The notes: generated from the letters alone by a model not told the origin. 64,000 nucleotides of DNA from Paenibacillus endophyticus (GCF_014192395.1 NZ_JACHXW010000003.1:415001-479000), one strand, 5' to 3'. Positions 14,399 to 24,136 are shown, counted from the stretch's first letter. Numbers and translations: made by a program.

Positions 14399-17188
14399 TT
14401 AGATCGTAAACATATACTCGCCGCTCCCCACTGTCAATACGATGCTCTCCCCTTCATTGTAGGCATCCGCAGACTCGTTGAATCCATATTTCAAATCTTC
14501 TAGACGGCCTGGAAGCACAATCGTTGCCGTCGTATTGGCAGGAACCTCAAATCGATAGCTTACTTCATGGTCCTTCTTCTCCCAGCTTGACCGGATGGTT
14601 CCATAGCTGGACTCAAACGTTGCAGCCGCCCGAGTCAACGAACCGCCTGCCAATGGTTTCAACATAAAATGCTTGTAGCCTGGCTTCTCCCAAACAGGCC
14701 GAATGCCAGCTATACGGGCAAAGAGAAAGTCGCACACAGCCCCATATGAATAATGATTTAATGATCCAGACAGTTCCCCCTCGGGTGAGATGCCTCTCCA
14801 GCTTTCCCAAATTGTCGTAGCCCCCTTACTGACGGCAAACAGCCAGGACGGACTCGACTCCTGCTCCAGCAGCCGGAAAGCCAGATCGGCGTAGCCGTTA
14901 TCCGCTAATACCTGAAGTAAGAAGGGCGTCGATAGGAATCCCGTATTCAAGTGATCATTCTGTCCTTCAACTAACTGTGCCAGCCTGTCTGCAACGGCTT
15001 GTTTTTTATCTTCTTCCACTAACCCGAATGCAAGCGTTCGGACATTAGGAGCCTGCCTATTTTCGATCATGGCCCCATCTTCTTTAATGAAATATTTATT
15101 ATAAACTCGTTTAACCTTCTCATAGAGCGCCTTGTATTTCTCGCCTTCCTCGGTGTTCCCAAGGACAAATGCCATCTCAGAGAGCAGGCGGCTAGAATAC
15201 GCGAAATACGCCGTTGCAACAAATGGGATTGATCCTCTGGAGCTAGTCATAGCTGATACGATATCGTTAAAATTCGTGTCCGCTTCCAACCATTCGCCCC
15301 AATGGAACTTACTATCCCATATGTAATGGGCATCAAGCTCCCCTTCGGTATAATTGTGATAAAACGGTGAATCTTTAAACTCCTCGCTTTCGGTTTTCGC
15401 GCAGGCAGCCATATAATCCACCCATGCTTTCGCTGAGTCAAACTGCCTCTCCAGAATCCCTTTGTCTCCGTAGCAAAGATAGAGGGTCCATGGAATAATA
15501 ACCGCCGCATCTCCCCAGCCCGAAGAGCCGTCTAGCATGCTGGCAGTTCCGGGCTTTGGCCTGCGAAGCGCCAGCATGGGATCGGTATTCACCTTCGCAA
15601 AGCGTTCCCATTCTTCCATGCTGTGGTGCCCAATCACGGTTGGCACCGTGCTTCCGACCGAACCGTCCGGGAATTGTTCGGCCGCCAAGTCGGCCATCCA
15701 TTTCTCAAAAAAAGGATATACATTCATAAAATCTGAAGCTGTTCTACAATAGAGTTGTGCATCGCCGGTCCACCCTGCTCTTTCTCTTGTAGGGCAATCG
15801 GTAGGAATCTCCATAAAGTTACTTTTCTGGCTCCATCTCGAGTTAGATACAAGTTTGTTAATCAATGGATTCGAACAGTTGAAATCGCCAGTCTCCTCTA
15901 AATCGGAATATACGGCTACAGCCGTAAAGTTCTCTGCCATTATTTCCCCAGGATACTTCTTCACCCGTACATATCGGAAACCGAAGATAGCAAACTGCGG
16001 CCGGTAGCTCTCCCTTTCTCTTCCTGCCACAATATAATGAACCTCTTGAAAATCCTCTATCCCTCCATGTGCCGCAAGATTCTGCAATGTGAAGTTACCA
16101 TCCCGATCCAAGGCTTCGCCATGAATCAAAACGACCTCTTCCCCTTCTTCTCCTTGTACCTTCATATCGACCCAACCTGCGATATTTTGCCCGAAATCCA
16201 GTATCGTATCTCCATTTGGCGTATGCAATACCTTTGGTATGAACCTTTCCTTCTGTCTAACCGGTACGCTGCGGGTAGCAATTAAATGATCGAATCGATC
16301 CTCGACCATCTGCACTGGCGCCCAAGCAGCATCGTCATACTCCGGTTGGTTCCAGCCCGTTATGTTCAATCTGGCATCGTATAGCTCTCCGGCCTTCATA
16401 TCCGACTTCAGCAAAGGACCTTGAGAGGTTCTAAAAGAGCTGTCGCTACCAATGATTTCGCGGCTCCCATCTTCATAATCCAGCATGAGCTGCCCCAAAA
16501 AAGCAACCTTGTATCCAAAATTGTTTTTCAAGCTTGCGCCGCCGGTTGTCCCTCTCCACCAGCCGTCTGCTAGAATAACCCCAAGAGTATTCATGCCTTC
16601 ATGCACAAAGGAGGTCACGTCATATATTTGATATTGCAGCCGGTTATAATAAGAAGTGAACCCAGGCGTGTACAGATGATCCGTACCCTCCGCACCGTTC
16701 AAATAAAACCTGTACAAACCTTTCGCCGTAAAGCAAGCTCGCGCGGCAACGAGTCCTTTCTTTACGGTGAAGTCCTTCCGAATATAAGGAGCCGGTTTAT
16801 AAGCATCGATGTCTACTTCCTTCTCCGGTTCAATCCATCGCGCTTCCCAATCCGACGTTTGCAGCAAACCTGTTTCGAAGAAGACGGGCTTGCTAAAGGC
16901 CGACTCCACTCCATGATTGCTCCAAACCTTGACTCGCCAATAGATACGTTCTATCGAATTTAATACAGGGCCCGCATACAAAATACCTTGCGAGTCGCCG
17001 CTCTCTAACTTGCCACTGTCCCATATTAAGATAGCGAAGTCATCCGCTTTGGATGCATGCAATTGATAGGCCGTTTGCATGACGTTTTTGCCATCGCTGC
17101 GCAGCTTCCAGCCGAGACGCGGTCGTTTCGTGTCCAGACCCAAGGGATTCTCCAGATACTCTGTACGTAACGACACCACTTCAATCAT
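14399..17188 (-). CDS. GH78 family alpha-L-rhamnosidase
   Basis: A 929-residue multidomain enzyme without a signal peptide. The N-terminal beta-sandwich domains begin ENPLGLDTKRPRLGWKL, the standard opening of GH78 proteins, with a second carbohydrate-binding sandwich around residues 120-330 (GLYRFYLNG, GWWRG). The (alpha/alpha)6 barrel contains DCPTRERAGWTGDAQ near residue 466, carrying the catalytic acid region, and TTIWESWRG near residue 791. A C-terminal sandwich follows. The start at 17188 is chosen because GAGG lies 9 bases upstream. It lies 16 bases after the GH1 gene and so is in the same transcript. It probably releases terminal rhamnose from imported oligosaccharides. The family assignment is firm; the linkage preference is not. 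Confidence 0.93.
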   Translation of the reverse strand: MIEVVSLRTEYLENPLGLDTKRPRLGWKLRSDGKNVMQTAYQLHASKADDFAILIWDSGKLESGDSQGILYAGPVLNSIERIYWRVKVWSNHGVESAFSKPVFFETGLLQTSDWEARWIEPEKEVDIDAYKPAPYIRKDFTVKKGLVAARACFTAKGLYRFYLNGAEGTDHLYTPGFTSYYNRLQYQIYDVTSFVHEGMNTLGVILADGWWRGTTGGASLKNNFGYKVAFLGQLMLDYEDGSREIIGSDSSFRTSQGPLLKSDMKAGELYDARLNITGWNQPEYDDAAWAPVQMVEDRFDHLIATRSVPVRQKERFIPKVLHTPNGDTILDFGQNIAGWVDMKVQGEEGEEVVLIHGEALDRDGNFTLQNLAAHGGIEDFQEVHYIVAGRERESYRPQFAIFGFRYVRVKKYPGEIMAENFTAVAVYSDLEETGDFNCSNPLINKLVSNSRWSQKSNFMEIPTDCPTRERAGWTGDAQLYCRTASDFMNVYPFFEKWMADLAAEQFPDGSVGSTVPTVIGHHSMEEWERFAKVNTDPMLALRRPKPGTASMLDGSSGWGDAAVIIPWTLYLCYGDKGILERQFDSAKAWVDYMAACAKTESEEFKDSPFYHNYTEGELDAHYIWDSKFHWGEWLEADTNFNDIVSAMTSSRGSIPFVATAYFAYSSRLLSEMAFVLGNTEEGEKYKALYEKVKRVYNKYFIKEDGAMIENRQAPNVRTLAFGLVEEDKKQAVADRLAQLVEGQNDHLNTGFLSTPFLLQVLADNGYADLAFRLLEQESSPSWLFAVSKGATTIWESWRGISPEGELSGSLNHYSYGAVCDFLFARIAGIRPVWEKPGYKHFMLKPLAGGSLTRAAATFESSYGTIRSSWEKKDHEVSYRFEVPANTTATIVLPGRLEDLKYGFNESADAYNEGESIVLTVGSGEYMFTI

Positions 17189-17204
17189 ATTCTGTAACCT
17201 CACT

Positions 17205-18473
17205 TTATAATAGATTCGTGTTGGCAATATTTCCGTAATGGTATGCGCTAGGCTTGGGCTTTCTTTCTTGAGTGGATCGGTCCACTGCGAGCAGCCCAAA
17301 GGTTTTGGAGTATCCGAGCTGCCATTCGAAATTATCGAGCAGCGACCAATGCATATACCCAAGTACCGGTATTCCATCACCGATGCAATTATGCACCCCT
17401 TGCAGCGCACGATCGATAAAAGCAATTCGCCGCTCGTCGTTCTCCGTACCAATGCCGTTCTCCGTAACGATAATCGGCTTATTCAAATGCATCGAGGCAT
17501 ACCGGATTACGGACTCTAGTCCTTCCGGGTAGAACTCGTTGCCCATCTGCGTTTTCTCGGCATCCTCGGCAGGTGGTATATATCCTTCTGGACCATATAC
17601 GTACCTTGTATAATTCTGCAAACCGAAGAAATCATCTTCTTCTAGATAAGGAAGAAACTGAAGAAACTCCTCCTGCATGGCATGCGCTGCATGCACTTCG
17701 CCGCCCGGGATGGACTGAATGTCATACAAGGACAACGTTATGCCAACTTGGGTTTGCGGGCTAACTTTTCGTATCGCCTCTCTAGCTTGTGTATGCGCCT
17801 TGAAGATCACTTCCAACCCTTTCTCCGATCTTGCGGCTAAAAAGGCATGGACTTCTTGGGGAGGCACGCCGAATGCTTGACCTAATGCGGCAAAATACTT
17901 TTGCATGCTTTCCATCGTCCCGGTATTAATTCCAACTTGCGCAGCATTCTGTGTCTGATGACGCTTTATGATTTTGGTAATTCCGATGGAAATGTTCGCC
18001 TCATTAATCGTGCATACGTAAGGAATAGAATCGCCTAACTCGCGCATGACATGCTCGCAGTATCGCGCGAACTTTGCTGGGGTCTCCATGGACTCCCAAC
18101 CTCCGGCACGAATCAGCCACTGCGGAGAAGTAAAATGATGGAGGGTTATGATCGGCATAATATTAAACTCCTTACAGGCTGCTAGAACATCGCGGTAATG
18201 ATCAATAGCCTCCTGATCGAACTGACCTTCTTTCGGTTCAATTCGTGCCCACTCGACGGAAAAACGATACGAATTCAAGCCTAATTCCGCCATAAGCGCT
18301 ATATCTTCCCTGTACAAACGGTAATGGTCGACCGCTTCGCCAGATCGCTCCTTAAACACAGTCCCCTCCAAATTTTCCATTAACCAAAAATCGGAATTTA
18401 CATTGTTTCCTTCCACCTGGTGTGCCGCAGTAGATGCTCCCCAGTAGAAGCTTTCGGGAAATTGTCTCGACAT
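17205..18473 (-). CDS. GH1 family beta-glycosidase
   Basis: A 422-residue cytoplasmic (beta/alpha)8-barrel glycosidase. It opens with FPESFYWGASTAAHQVEG, the conserved GH1 N-terminal signature. The acid/base Glu158 lies in TINEAN (usually TxNEP; the Pro is replaced by Ala here). The nucleophile lies in VTENGIG near residue 342, and the substrate-pocket Trp motifs occur in MHWSLLDNFEWQLGYSKTFG. It is slightly shorter than the usual 440-480 residues. AGGAGAGG precedes the ATG. It is the first gene of a GH1-GH78 operon whose promoter carries the module 1 repeat about 190 bases upstream. The predicted 5' leader contains a 97-bp two-hairpin repeat also found at the end of the window. The substrate could be a beta-glucoside, galactoside or fucoside. 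Confidence 0.93.
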   Translation of the reverse strand: MSRQFPESFYWGASTAAHQVEGNNVNSDFWLMENLEGTVFKERSGEAVDHYRLYREDIALMAELGLNSYRFSVEWARIEPKEGQFDQEAIDHYRDVLAACKEFNIMPIITLHHFTSPQWLIRAGGWESMETPAKFARYCEHVMRELGDSIPYVCTINEANISIGITKIIKRHQTQNAAQVGINTGTMESMQKYFAALGQAFGVPPQEVHAFLAARSEKGLEVIFKAHTQAREAIRKVSPQTQVGITLSLYDIQSIPGGEVHAAHAMQEEFLQFLPYLEEDDFFGLQNYTRYVYGPEGYIPPAEDAEKTQMGNEFYPEGLESVIRYASMHLNKPIIVTENGIGTENDERRIAFIDRALQGVHNCIGDGIPVLGYMHWSLLDNFEWQLGYSKTFGLLAVDRSTQERKPKPSAYHYGNIANTNLL

Positions 18474-18521
18474 TATGGATTCCTCTCCTTTACCTATCGT
18501 AGTTAGTCGTTACTATCAAAC

Positions 18522-18618
18522 AAGCGTAAACGGCTGTTGCCGTCCTCTGGCGGCTAAGCTTACGTTTCGCGTAGAAATATAGAGAAAGTTGGCGAAATCA
18601 TATACTTTCCTATATTTT
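18522..18618 (+). repeat. 97-bp two-hairpin repeat, copy 1
   Basis: This copy starts AAGCGTAAACGGCTG and ends TTTCCTATATTTT. It matches the two tandem copies at 63810-64000 almost base for base. The first half can fold into a branched GC-rich hairpin (GCG-AAACG with CGTTTCGC outside). The second half forms a roughly 15-bp hairpin (GAAATATAGAGAAAGT with ACTTTCCTATATTT). It lies between the predicted GH1 transcription start and its start codon, in antisense orientation relative to that transcript. Confidence 0.8.
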
Positions 18619-18637
18619 AAAAAACTAGCTTCATCCC

Positions 18638-18703
18638 ATTGTAATCAAAGCCGTCAAAGCCAACTAACGTTTTGGCGACTAGTTGAATGAAGCTTTGCCG
18701 ACT
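18638..18703 (-). promoter_or_regulatory. Module 1 direct-repeat operator and promoter, copy c (GH1-GH78)
   Basis: The proximal half-site on the minus strand is AGTCGCCAAAACGTTAGT, and the distal AGTCG starts 23 bp upstream. TACAAT (18638-18643) lies 19 bases beyond GTTAGT. The predicted leader to the GH1 start is about 160 bases. Confidence 0.8.
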
Positions 18704-18718
18704 TTTCCTCCAGATATG

Positions 18719-18752
18719 AAAGCAGCCGGGTCCTCTTCGGCCCCGGCTGCTT
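18719..18752 (-). terminator. Terminator of the GH2-GH43 operon
   Basis: The arms AGCAGCCGGG and CCCGGCTGCT form a 10-bp GC-rich stem, followed on the minus strand by a short T-run (TTTCATAT), 35 bases after the GH43 stop codon. Confidence 0.7.
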
Positions 18753-18786
18753 GTATGTCTAGCAAATGAATACCCCAATCCTTCAA

Positions 18787-20616
18787 TTAGATGACTTTCA
18801 TAACTTCGCCTTCCGTAATTCCCGTTTCATTAAAAGCATCCACCCTGACATATACGGGCTCGCCTTTTATTAACGCACCTATGCTGACCTCGCATTTCCC
18901 CAAAACCATGTAGCTGTGATACAGCTTCTCCGGCGTAAACCCCCACAATACATTGTATCCTACAGCAGTGCCCACGGCAGTGTCTACGGCAGTGTCTGCG
19001 GCAGTGTCCACGGCAGTATCTTGGTTCCATGCAACGGTAAGATCAAGTCCGTTTCGAACGTCGGTCTTAACTCCGGATACTTGAATAGGACGTTCACCAA
19101 TGCCCATTCCAAACACTCTAAGACCGGAAATACAAGCCTGTTGGCGATATGGCAGTTCTATCACTGTGCACCGGATAAACCTTGCCTTCAAGCCCTCTTC
19201 CCTGACGATCAGGTCATGCGCTAGATCGGTATCCGCATTCGATTTATCTTCGATGACGAAATATGATTTTCCGTCTAGCGAGCCTTCCAGAAGCCACCTC
19301 GTAACATGCTTGCGATGATCAATATAGCGAGGTGTATGTCCGCTTACGCGCAACTCCGCTCCATCTGGAAGCGAAAGATCTAATTGATCGTCTGCAAAGT
19401 TGATCTGGATCGCATGGACTTCGCATGGATTCATCAAGTCGATTTCCAAATATTGCCCCGCTTCGTTTGTTGCTGCTCTCCACCAGGTCTGGACATTTTC
19501 ATCCGTTGCTTTCCCTGCCTCCTTCCCCTGCACATGAGTGGAAGCTCTCGCTGGCTTGTTGTAAGAGAGCAGCATCCACCTGGGATTGGACCATGTGTCG
19601 CTTTCAGCCTGCTCAATCTTCATCGGCCAGTCGCCGTATCGCTGATTGCAGTACAGCTCACCGTCCTGATCAAAGCCTGCAGGCCACAATCCTAAGCGCC
19701 TTTCGAACATATGATTCATGCTGATCCTCATCGTCGAGGCATGCCAGAAATTACCGTAGCGATCTTCCATCGTGGACCCGTGTCCAGCTCCCGGTATAAA
19801 GCCGCCTGGTTTAAAGGAGTATGGATTGTTTTTAGCCAGCGTAAAAGGGCCCAGTGGATGATCCGACACGTATACGCCATCGGAATATACGTTATACTGC
19901 GTACCGGGACTGGAATATTGCAGATAATACTTGCCCTCATGCTTATCCATCCATGCTCCTTCGATGTACGGATCATTCCCCAGCGCAATACGAATATAAT
20001 TTATCATTTCTTCTGTTGCATCCGGCTTGCTTTGAACGTACATTTGAAGAGTCTGCTCGATCTGCTCGGGAGTTTTAGGCGGAATATGATTTTCTCCGTT
20101 CCTCTCATACCCAATGACGTTTTGATTGCTGAATATCAGCTCAGCCGGCTCACCAATCGGCTTCATGCCTTCCGGTTGCAGTTCAATTCCGTAGATTGGT
20201 TTAGCGTTCGAGCATCCCCAGTAAAAATAAACCCGTCCATCATCATCCACGAATAGATTCGGATCCCAGAAGGGAAAGGTGCCTTCGATCTCTTCGAAAT
20301 GCCCATGAATAGGATCTTTCGTCCGGTAAAAAGAACCATTTTTCTCCGCGTTCGAGGCCGTGAAATACATATAATCCCCAATAATCCTTACGTCTGGCGC
20401 GTAGTCATAAATCGGTACATCGTTTAACGAATGGAATTCCCAGTCCACGAGATTATCACTGACCAGAAATCCACCCGTCATGGAAGGAAACAGGAAGTAT
20501 TTTCCGTCGAACGAAATCAAGCTCGGGTCAGCTGCTTCTCTATTGACTTTCATTCCGTTCATTTCGATAAACTGATATTTGTATTCCATGTTGATTGGAT
20601 TGCAGATGTATTTCAT
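18787..20616 (-). CDS. GH43 family glycosidase with C-terminal discoidin-like and FN3-like regions
   Basis: A 609-residue protein. The N-terminal five-bladed propeller has the GH43 residues in expected positions: the general base Asp in REAADPSLI (about residue 30), the pKa modulator Asp in YDYAPDVRI (about 73), and the acid Glu in IEGAWMDKHEGKYYLQYS (about 218). A galactose-binding/F5-8C-like sandwich follows (about 355-510, from KPARASTHVQGKEAGKATDENVQTWW). A short DTAV-rich repeat and a C-terminal fibronectin-type region complete the protein. No signal peptide was seen, so it acts on imported oligosaccharides. It lies 43 bases after the GH2 gene in the same operon. The activity is most likely beta-xylosidase or alpha-L-arabinofuranosidase. 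A 12-bp tandem repeat encodes the linker. Confidence 0.88.
   Translation of the reverse strand: MKYICNPINMEYKYQFIEMNGMKVNREAADPSLISFDGKYFLFPSMTGGFLVSDNLVDWEFHSLNDVPIYDYAPDVRIIGDYMYFTASNAEKNGSFYRTKDPIHGHFEEIEGTFPFWDPNLFVDDDGRVYFYWGCSNAKPIYGIELQPEGMKPIGEPAELIFSNQNVIGYERNGENHIPPKTPEQIEQTLQMYVQSKPDATEEMINYIRIALGNDPYIEGAWMDKHEGKYYLQYSSPGTQYNVYSDGVYVSDHPLGPFTLAKNNPYSFKPGGFIPGAGHGSTMEDRYGNFWHASTMRISMNHMFERRLGLWPAGFDQDGELYCNQRYGDWPMKIEQAESDTWSNPRWMLLSYNKPARASTHVQGKEAGKATDENVQTWWRAATNEAGQYLEIDLMNPCEVHAIQINFADDQLDLSLPDGAELRVSGHTPRYIDHRKHVTRWLLEGSLDGKSYFVIEDKSNADTDLAHDLIVREEGLKARFIRCTVIELPYRQQACISGLRVFGMGIGERPIQVSGVKTDVRNGLDLTVAWNQDTAVDTAADTAVDTAVGTAVGYNVLWGFTPEKLYHSYMVLGKCEVSIGALIKGEPVYVRVDAFNETGITEGEVMKVI
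18963..19025 (-). repeat. 12-bp tandem repeat in the GH43 linker
   Basis: About five imperfect copies of a GCAGTGTCNACG-type unit (plus-strand reading) encode alternating Asp-Thr-Ala-Val/Ala residues between the sugar-binding and FN3-like parts. The units keep the frame, so copy-number change would alter only linker length. Confidence 0.75.
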
Positions 20617-20659
20617 CTTGAATCACTCCCTCTCGAACTAAAATCAAGACCCATAGTCG

Positions 20660-22969
20660 TTAGTGCCGCTTTTTGATTTGCGTTAATTTTTTATTGAGCG
20701 CGTATAACAGCTTTTCAGTGAAGTGTTCCGGTGCCATTTCCGCCAACGTATCGATCTTGAATCCTTGAGTCATGCTGTAAGTAGGCCTCTCTCTAAAGCC
20801 TTCTCCTAGAAATTGATTCAGCACCGCTGCCGCATCATCGCTCTCATATAACTCTTTAAAGGTACATCTGGTGGAGTATACATCATTGGTAATTTGCAGA
20901 TCCTCCATGGTCTTCCCATCTAGTTCGGGCAGTTCAAACCAGTTGCTGACCTCCTCGCCCTTGTCCTCTACCGGGGCTTCATAGCTTGCATTCGGCTCAT
21001 CCACCTTATTAAACTGTGCAGCATCCGAGTATTGAACTTGTCCATCGATGGCTACAGCACGAATAGCATTCAACCCATCAACCAACCTCACATCCTCAAA
21101 ACAGAAGATTTTCTCATCGCTGGTTAGCGTTTGAACTTTGGCGCCATTGACGAATAGCGTCACTTCAGAACAATTAGAATAGACCTTAATTGAAATGGAT
21201 TCCTCTGCTCGGTCTATGAATCGTTTACTCGCGATATGAACAAATTTCTCATCGGACCAGTGAGCCTTATACATATAGAAAGCATCCTTCTTCACTTTTC
21301 TATCATAGGAAATAAGACCTTTATTATTTCTCCCTTTAACGCCGCCTTCGTCTCTGATATTGGCTCCAAAATCAAACATGTTCCACACATAAGTAGCCCA
21401 TAAGAAACGTCTCTTCTCAAAAATCTTCCAAACGGACTCATGGAAAAGGGTATGATATTCTTCCGTATAATCTTTCATCTTAGGATCGGAACTATGATAT
21501 TGGACAATACCTTCTGCCCCATATTCGGATATGCACAGCGGTACATCAGGATTAATAAGATGAAACTTGTCAAGCCAAGGGGCGAAATCCTCGGGCTTTC
21601 CGTGGTACCAACCGTAGTATTTATTGTATCCAATCACATCCGTCATGCGATTATATTCATCTTCCTCATTAACAAACAGAACATTTGCCATCGTCGTAAT
21701 TCGGGTAGGATCTTCCTTTTTAGTCAGCTCATTCAGCTCTTTAACGAGCTTTCTGACCTCAGGCCGTTCTCCGCCGATTTGAATCTCGTTTTGCACTCCC
21801 AAGAATATAATAGATGGATGATTATAGTTTTGTTTAATCAATTCCAACATTTGCTGCTTTGCATTGATCCCTTCCCATTCATTCTGTGACATGATCGAGA
21901 TGAAAGGTATTTCCGCCCATACGACCATACCTTCTTGATCACACAAATCGTAAAAGAACTGGCTATGTTGATAATGGGCGAGCCTGATAGAAGACGCCCC
22001 GATTTCTTTTATATATCCCATATCTTCGACTTGTTCTTGTTCTGTTATGGCCCAGCCCATATCCTTTCTGTCCTGATGTCTGGATACGCCGTGCAAAGGC
22101 AGATGTTCGCCATTCAAGAAAAAGCCCTGCTCCGGATCGACATGAAAGTACCTCACTCCAAAAGGAACAGAAATTTCATCGATGGTGTCATTAAAGCTGG
22201 TTAATGAAACATTTACCCGGTAGAGATAAGGATTTTTCCGGCCATGCCACAAGGTCGGATTGTCTATGATGCAACACATTTCTTCCGTACTGCTTTCTCC
22301 TGCAGCCAATACAACCTCTTTCGCAGCGTAGGTTGCAATCTGATTATCCGCATCGAGAATGTTTGCCCAAAGTCGAACCTTCTTCTCTTCATTACTGTCA
22401 TTGACTAGTCTTGAACGAATGATCAGGCTAGCTTTTTCCTTCGTTACTTCTTCCTGAATGACGTAGACGCCATTAGATCCATAATCCATCACATCCAAAT
22501 GAACGGAGTTCGTTACCACTACGTTGACATCTCGGTAGATCCCTCCGTAGAAGGTAAAGTCTGCTTTCTGAGGGTAGACGTCATCTGCGACCTTATTGTC
22601 GACTTTTACTGCAAGCACATTGTCTGCGCCGTAATGAACCGCCTCCGTTATGTCAAACCTGAACGTGGAGTATCCTCCTTTGTGCTGGCCCATATGCAGG
22701 CCATTTACGTATACATCCGTTATACTGTTAGAACCATTGAATTCAATAAACAGTCTGTTCCCCTCGCAAGAAGATTCAATCACAAACGTCTTTCTGTACC
22801 AGCAAGCCCCTTGATAATATTCATAGCCGTTTGCACCATCGATCGCGTTCCATGTATGCGGAATATTCACGATGCTCCAATGCTGGTCGTTATACGATTC
22901 ATTGTCCGCATGCTCTTCATTCTCTCTAATAAATCGCCAAGCATCGTTCATCTCAATACGTCTTCTCAT
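20660..22969 (-). CDS. GH2 family beta-galactosidase-like enzyme
   Basis: A 769-residue cytoplasmic enzyme with the GH2 order: sugar-binding jelly roll (opening NDAWRFIRENEEHA, then IPHTWNAIDG and GACWYRKTF), immunoglobulin-like domain, and TIM barrel. The acid/base Glu lies in FLGVQNEIQIGG near residue 391 and the nucleophile in CISEYGAEG near residue 483. A further C-terminal domain (ISIKVYSNCSEVTLFVNG) follows. An AGAGGAG site lies about 12 bases before the ATG. It is the first gene of the GH2-GH43 operon, and the upstream region has the module 1 repeat and TACAAT -10 box. It could be a beta-galactosidase, a beta-glucuronidase or a related activity; the neighbours favour pectic galactan or arabinogalactan side chains. 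Confidence 0.92.
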   Translation of the reverse strand: MRRRIEMNDAWRFIRENEEHADNESYNDQHWSIVNIPHTWNAIDGANGYEYYQGACWYRKTFVIESSCEGNRLFIEFNGSNSITDVYVNGLHMGQHKGGYSTFRFDITEAVHYGADNVLAVKVDNKVADDVYPQKADFTFYGGIYRDVNVVVTNSVHLDVMDYGSNGVYVIQEEVTKEKASLIIRSRLVNDSNEEKKVRLWANILDADNQIATYAAKEVVLAAGESSTEEMCCIIDNPTLWHGRKNPYLYRVNVSLTSFNDTIDEISVPFGVRYFHVDPEQGFFLNGEHLPLHGVSRHQDRKDMGWAITEQEQVEDMGYIKEIGASSIRLAHYQHSQFFYDLCDQEGMVVWAEIPFISIMSQNEWEGINAKQQMLELIKQNYNHPSIIFLGVQNEIQIGGERPEVRKLVKELNELTKKEDPTRITTMANVLFVNEEDEYNRMTDVIGYNKYYGWYHGKPEDFAPWLDKFHLINPDVPLCISEYGAEGIVQYHSSDPKMKDYTEEYHTLFHESVWKIFEKRRFLWATYVWNMFDFGANIRDEGGVKGRNNKGLISYDRKVKKDAFYMYKAHWSDEKFVHIASKRFIDRAEESISIKVYSNCSEVTLFVNGAKVQTLTSDEKIFCFEDVRLVDGLNAIRAVAIDGQVQYSDAAQFNKVDEPNASYEAPVEDKGEEVSNWFELPELDGKTMEDLQITNDVYSTRCTFKELYESDDAAAVLNQFLGEGFRERPTYSMTQGFKIDTLAEMAPEHFTEKLLYALNKKLTQIKKRH

Positions 22970-23015
22970 TGTGAAAAAACACTCCTCTTTTGAAAAAATA
23001 CCTAGCCCTTACATA

Positions 23016-23081
23016 ATTGTAATGATCGCAAAGAGAGCTCACTAACGTTTTGACGACTATATCGATGGAACTTAAACGACT
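23016..23081 (-). promoter_or_regulatory. Module 1 direct-repeat operator and promoter, copy b (GH2-GH43)
   Basis: The proximal half-site on the minus strand is AGTCGTCAAAACGTTAGT and the distal AGTCG starts 23 bp upstream. TACAAT (23016-23021) lies 19 bases beyond GTTAGT. Copies b and a also share the middle sequence GTTCCAT. Confidence 0.82.
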
Positions 23082-23109
23082 TTCTGGAGAAAGAATCTTG
23101 TTCTCGCTG

Positions 23110-23628
<519 letters not shown>

Positions 23629-23643
23629 TTATTTACCCGCCTT

Positions 23644-24096
23644 TTAATAGTTTCTCTTGTTTCCCTTTTTCACGAAATCCCATTCCTTTTCCACATTTAT
23701 TCTGACTCTTTGCAGTAATTTGGAAATCGTTTCCGCTTCGCTTTCGGAAAATCCGGATAATGCGATCCTATTGGAGTAATCATTTTCACTTCTGATATAA
23801 GGATAAACCGTATTCCCTTTCACTGTAGGGAATAGCTTCTTAATTTTCAGGTTATAAGGATCGTCTTTCTTCTCGATAAAACCATGAATCTCCAGTTTCT
23901 GAATCGCCCGGGCAGCCGTTGTTCGGTCTACCTTTATCATTTCAGCTAATTTATCTTGAATAATCCCTGGATTCTCACATATTCGCACGAGATACAAGTA
24001 CTGTCCTTTAGTAAGATCATATGCTTTAAATTCGATATTGCTAATGGAATCCAATGCTCTAGCTATCATTCCGATCTCGCGTAAAATCTCCGTCAT
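23644..24096 (-). CDS. MarR-family transcriptional regulator
   Basis: A 150-residue winged-helix protein. The DNA-binding region is IIQDKLAEMIKVDRTTAARAIQKLEIHGFIEKKDDP with a following wing (KIKKLFPTVKG). The usual wing D-x-R is replaced by DPYN, as in a subgroup of MarR proteins encoded next to GNAT acetyltransferases. The start at 24096 is preferred because GGAG lies 8 bases upstream; the frame is open a few codons further. Its promoter overlaps a perfect 22-bp palindrome, so it is probably autorepressed. The GNAT gene downstream is frameshifted. Confidence 0.88.
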   Translation of the reverse strand: MTEILREIGMIARALDSISNIEFKAYDLTKGQYLYLVRICENPGIIQDKLAEMIKVDRTTAARAIQKLEIHGFIEKKDDPYNLKIKKLFPTVKGNTVYPYIRSENDYSNRIALSGFSESEAETISKLLQRVRINVEKEWDFVKKGNKRNY

Positions 24097-24136
24097 ATTC
24101 GCAACTCCAATACTATTTTTCAAGTGTGATTAAAAA

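Noticed and set aside
18522..18534. AAGCGTAAACGG in the 97-bp repeat as a cre site
   Set aside because: It resembles part of cre, but the required symmetric half is absent and the same sequence occurs in all repeat copies irrespective of gene context.
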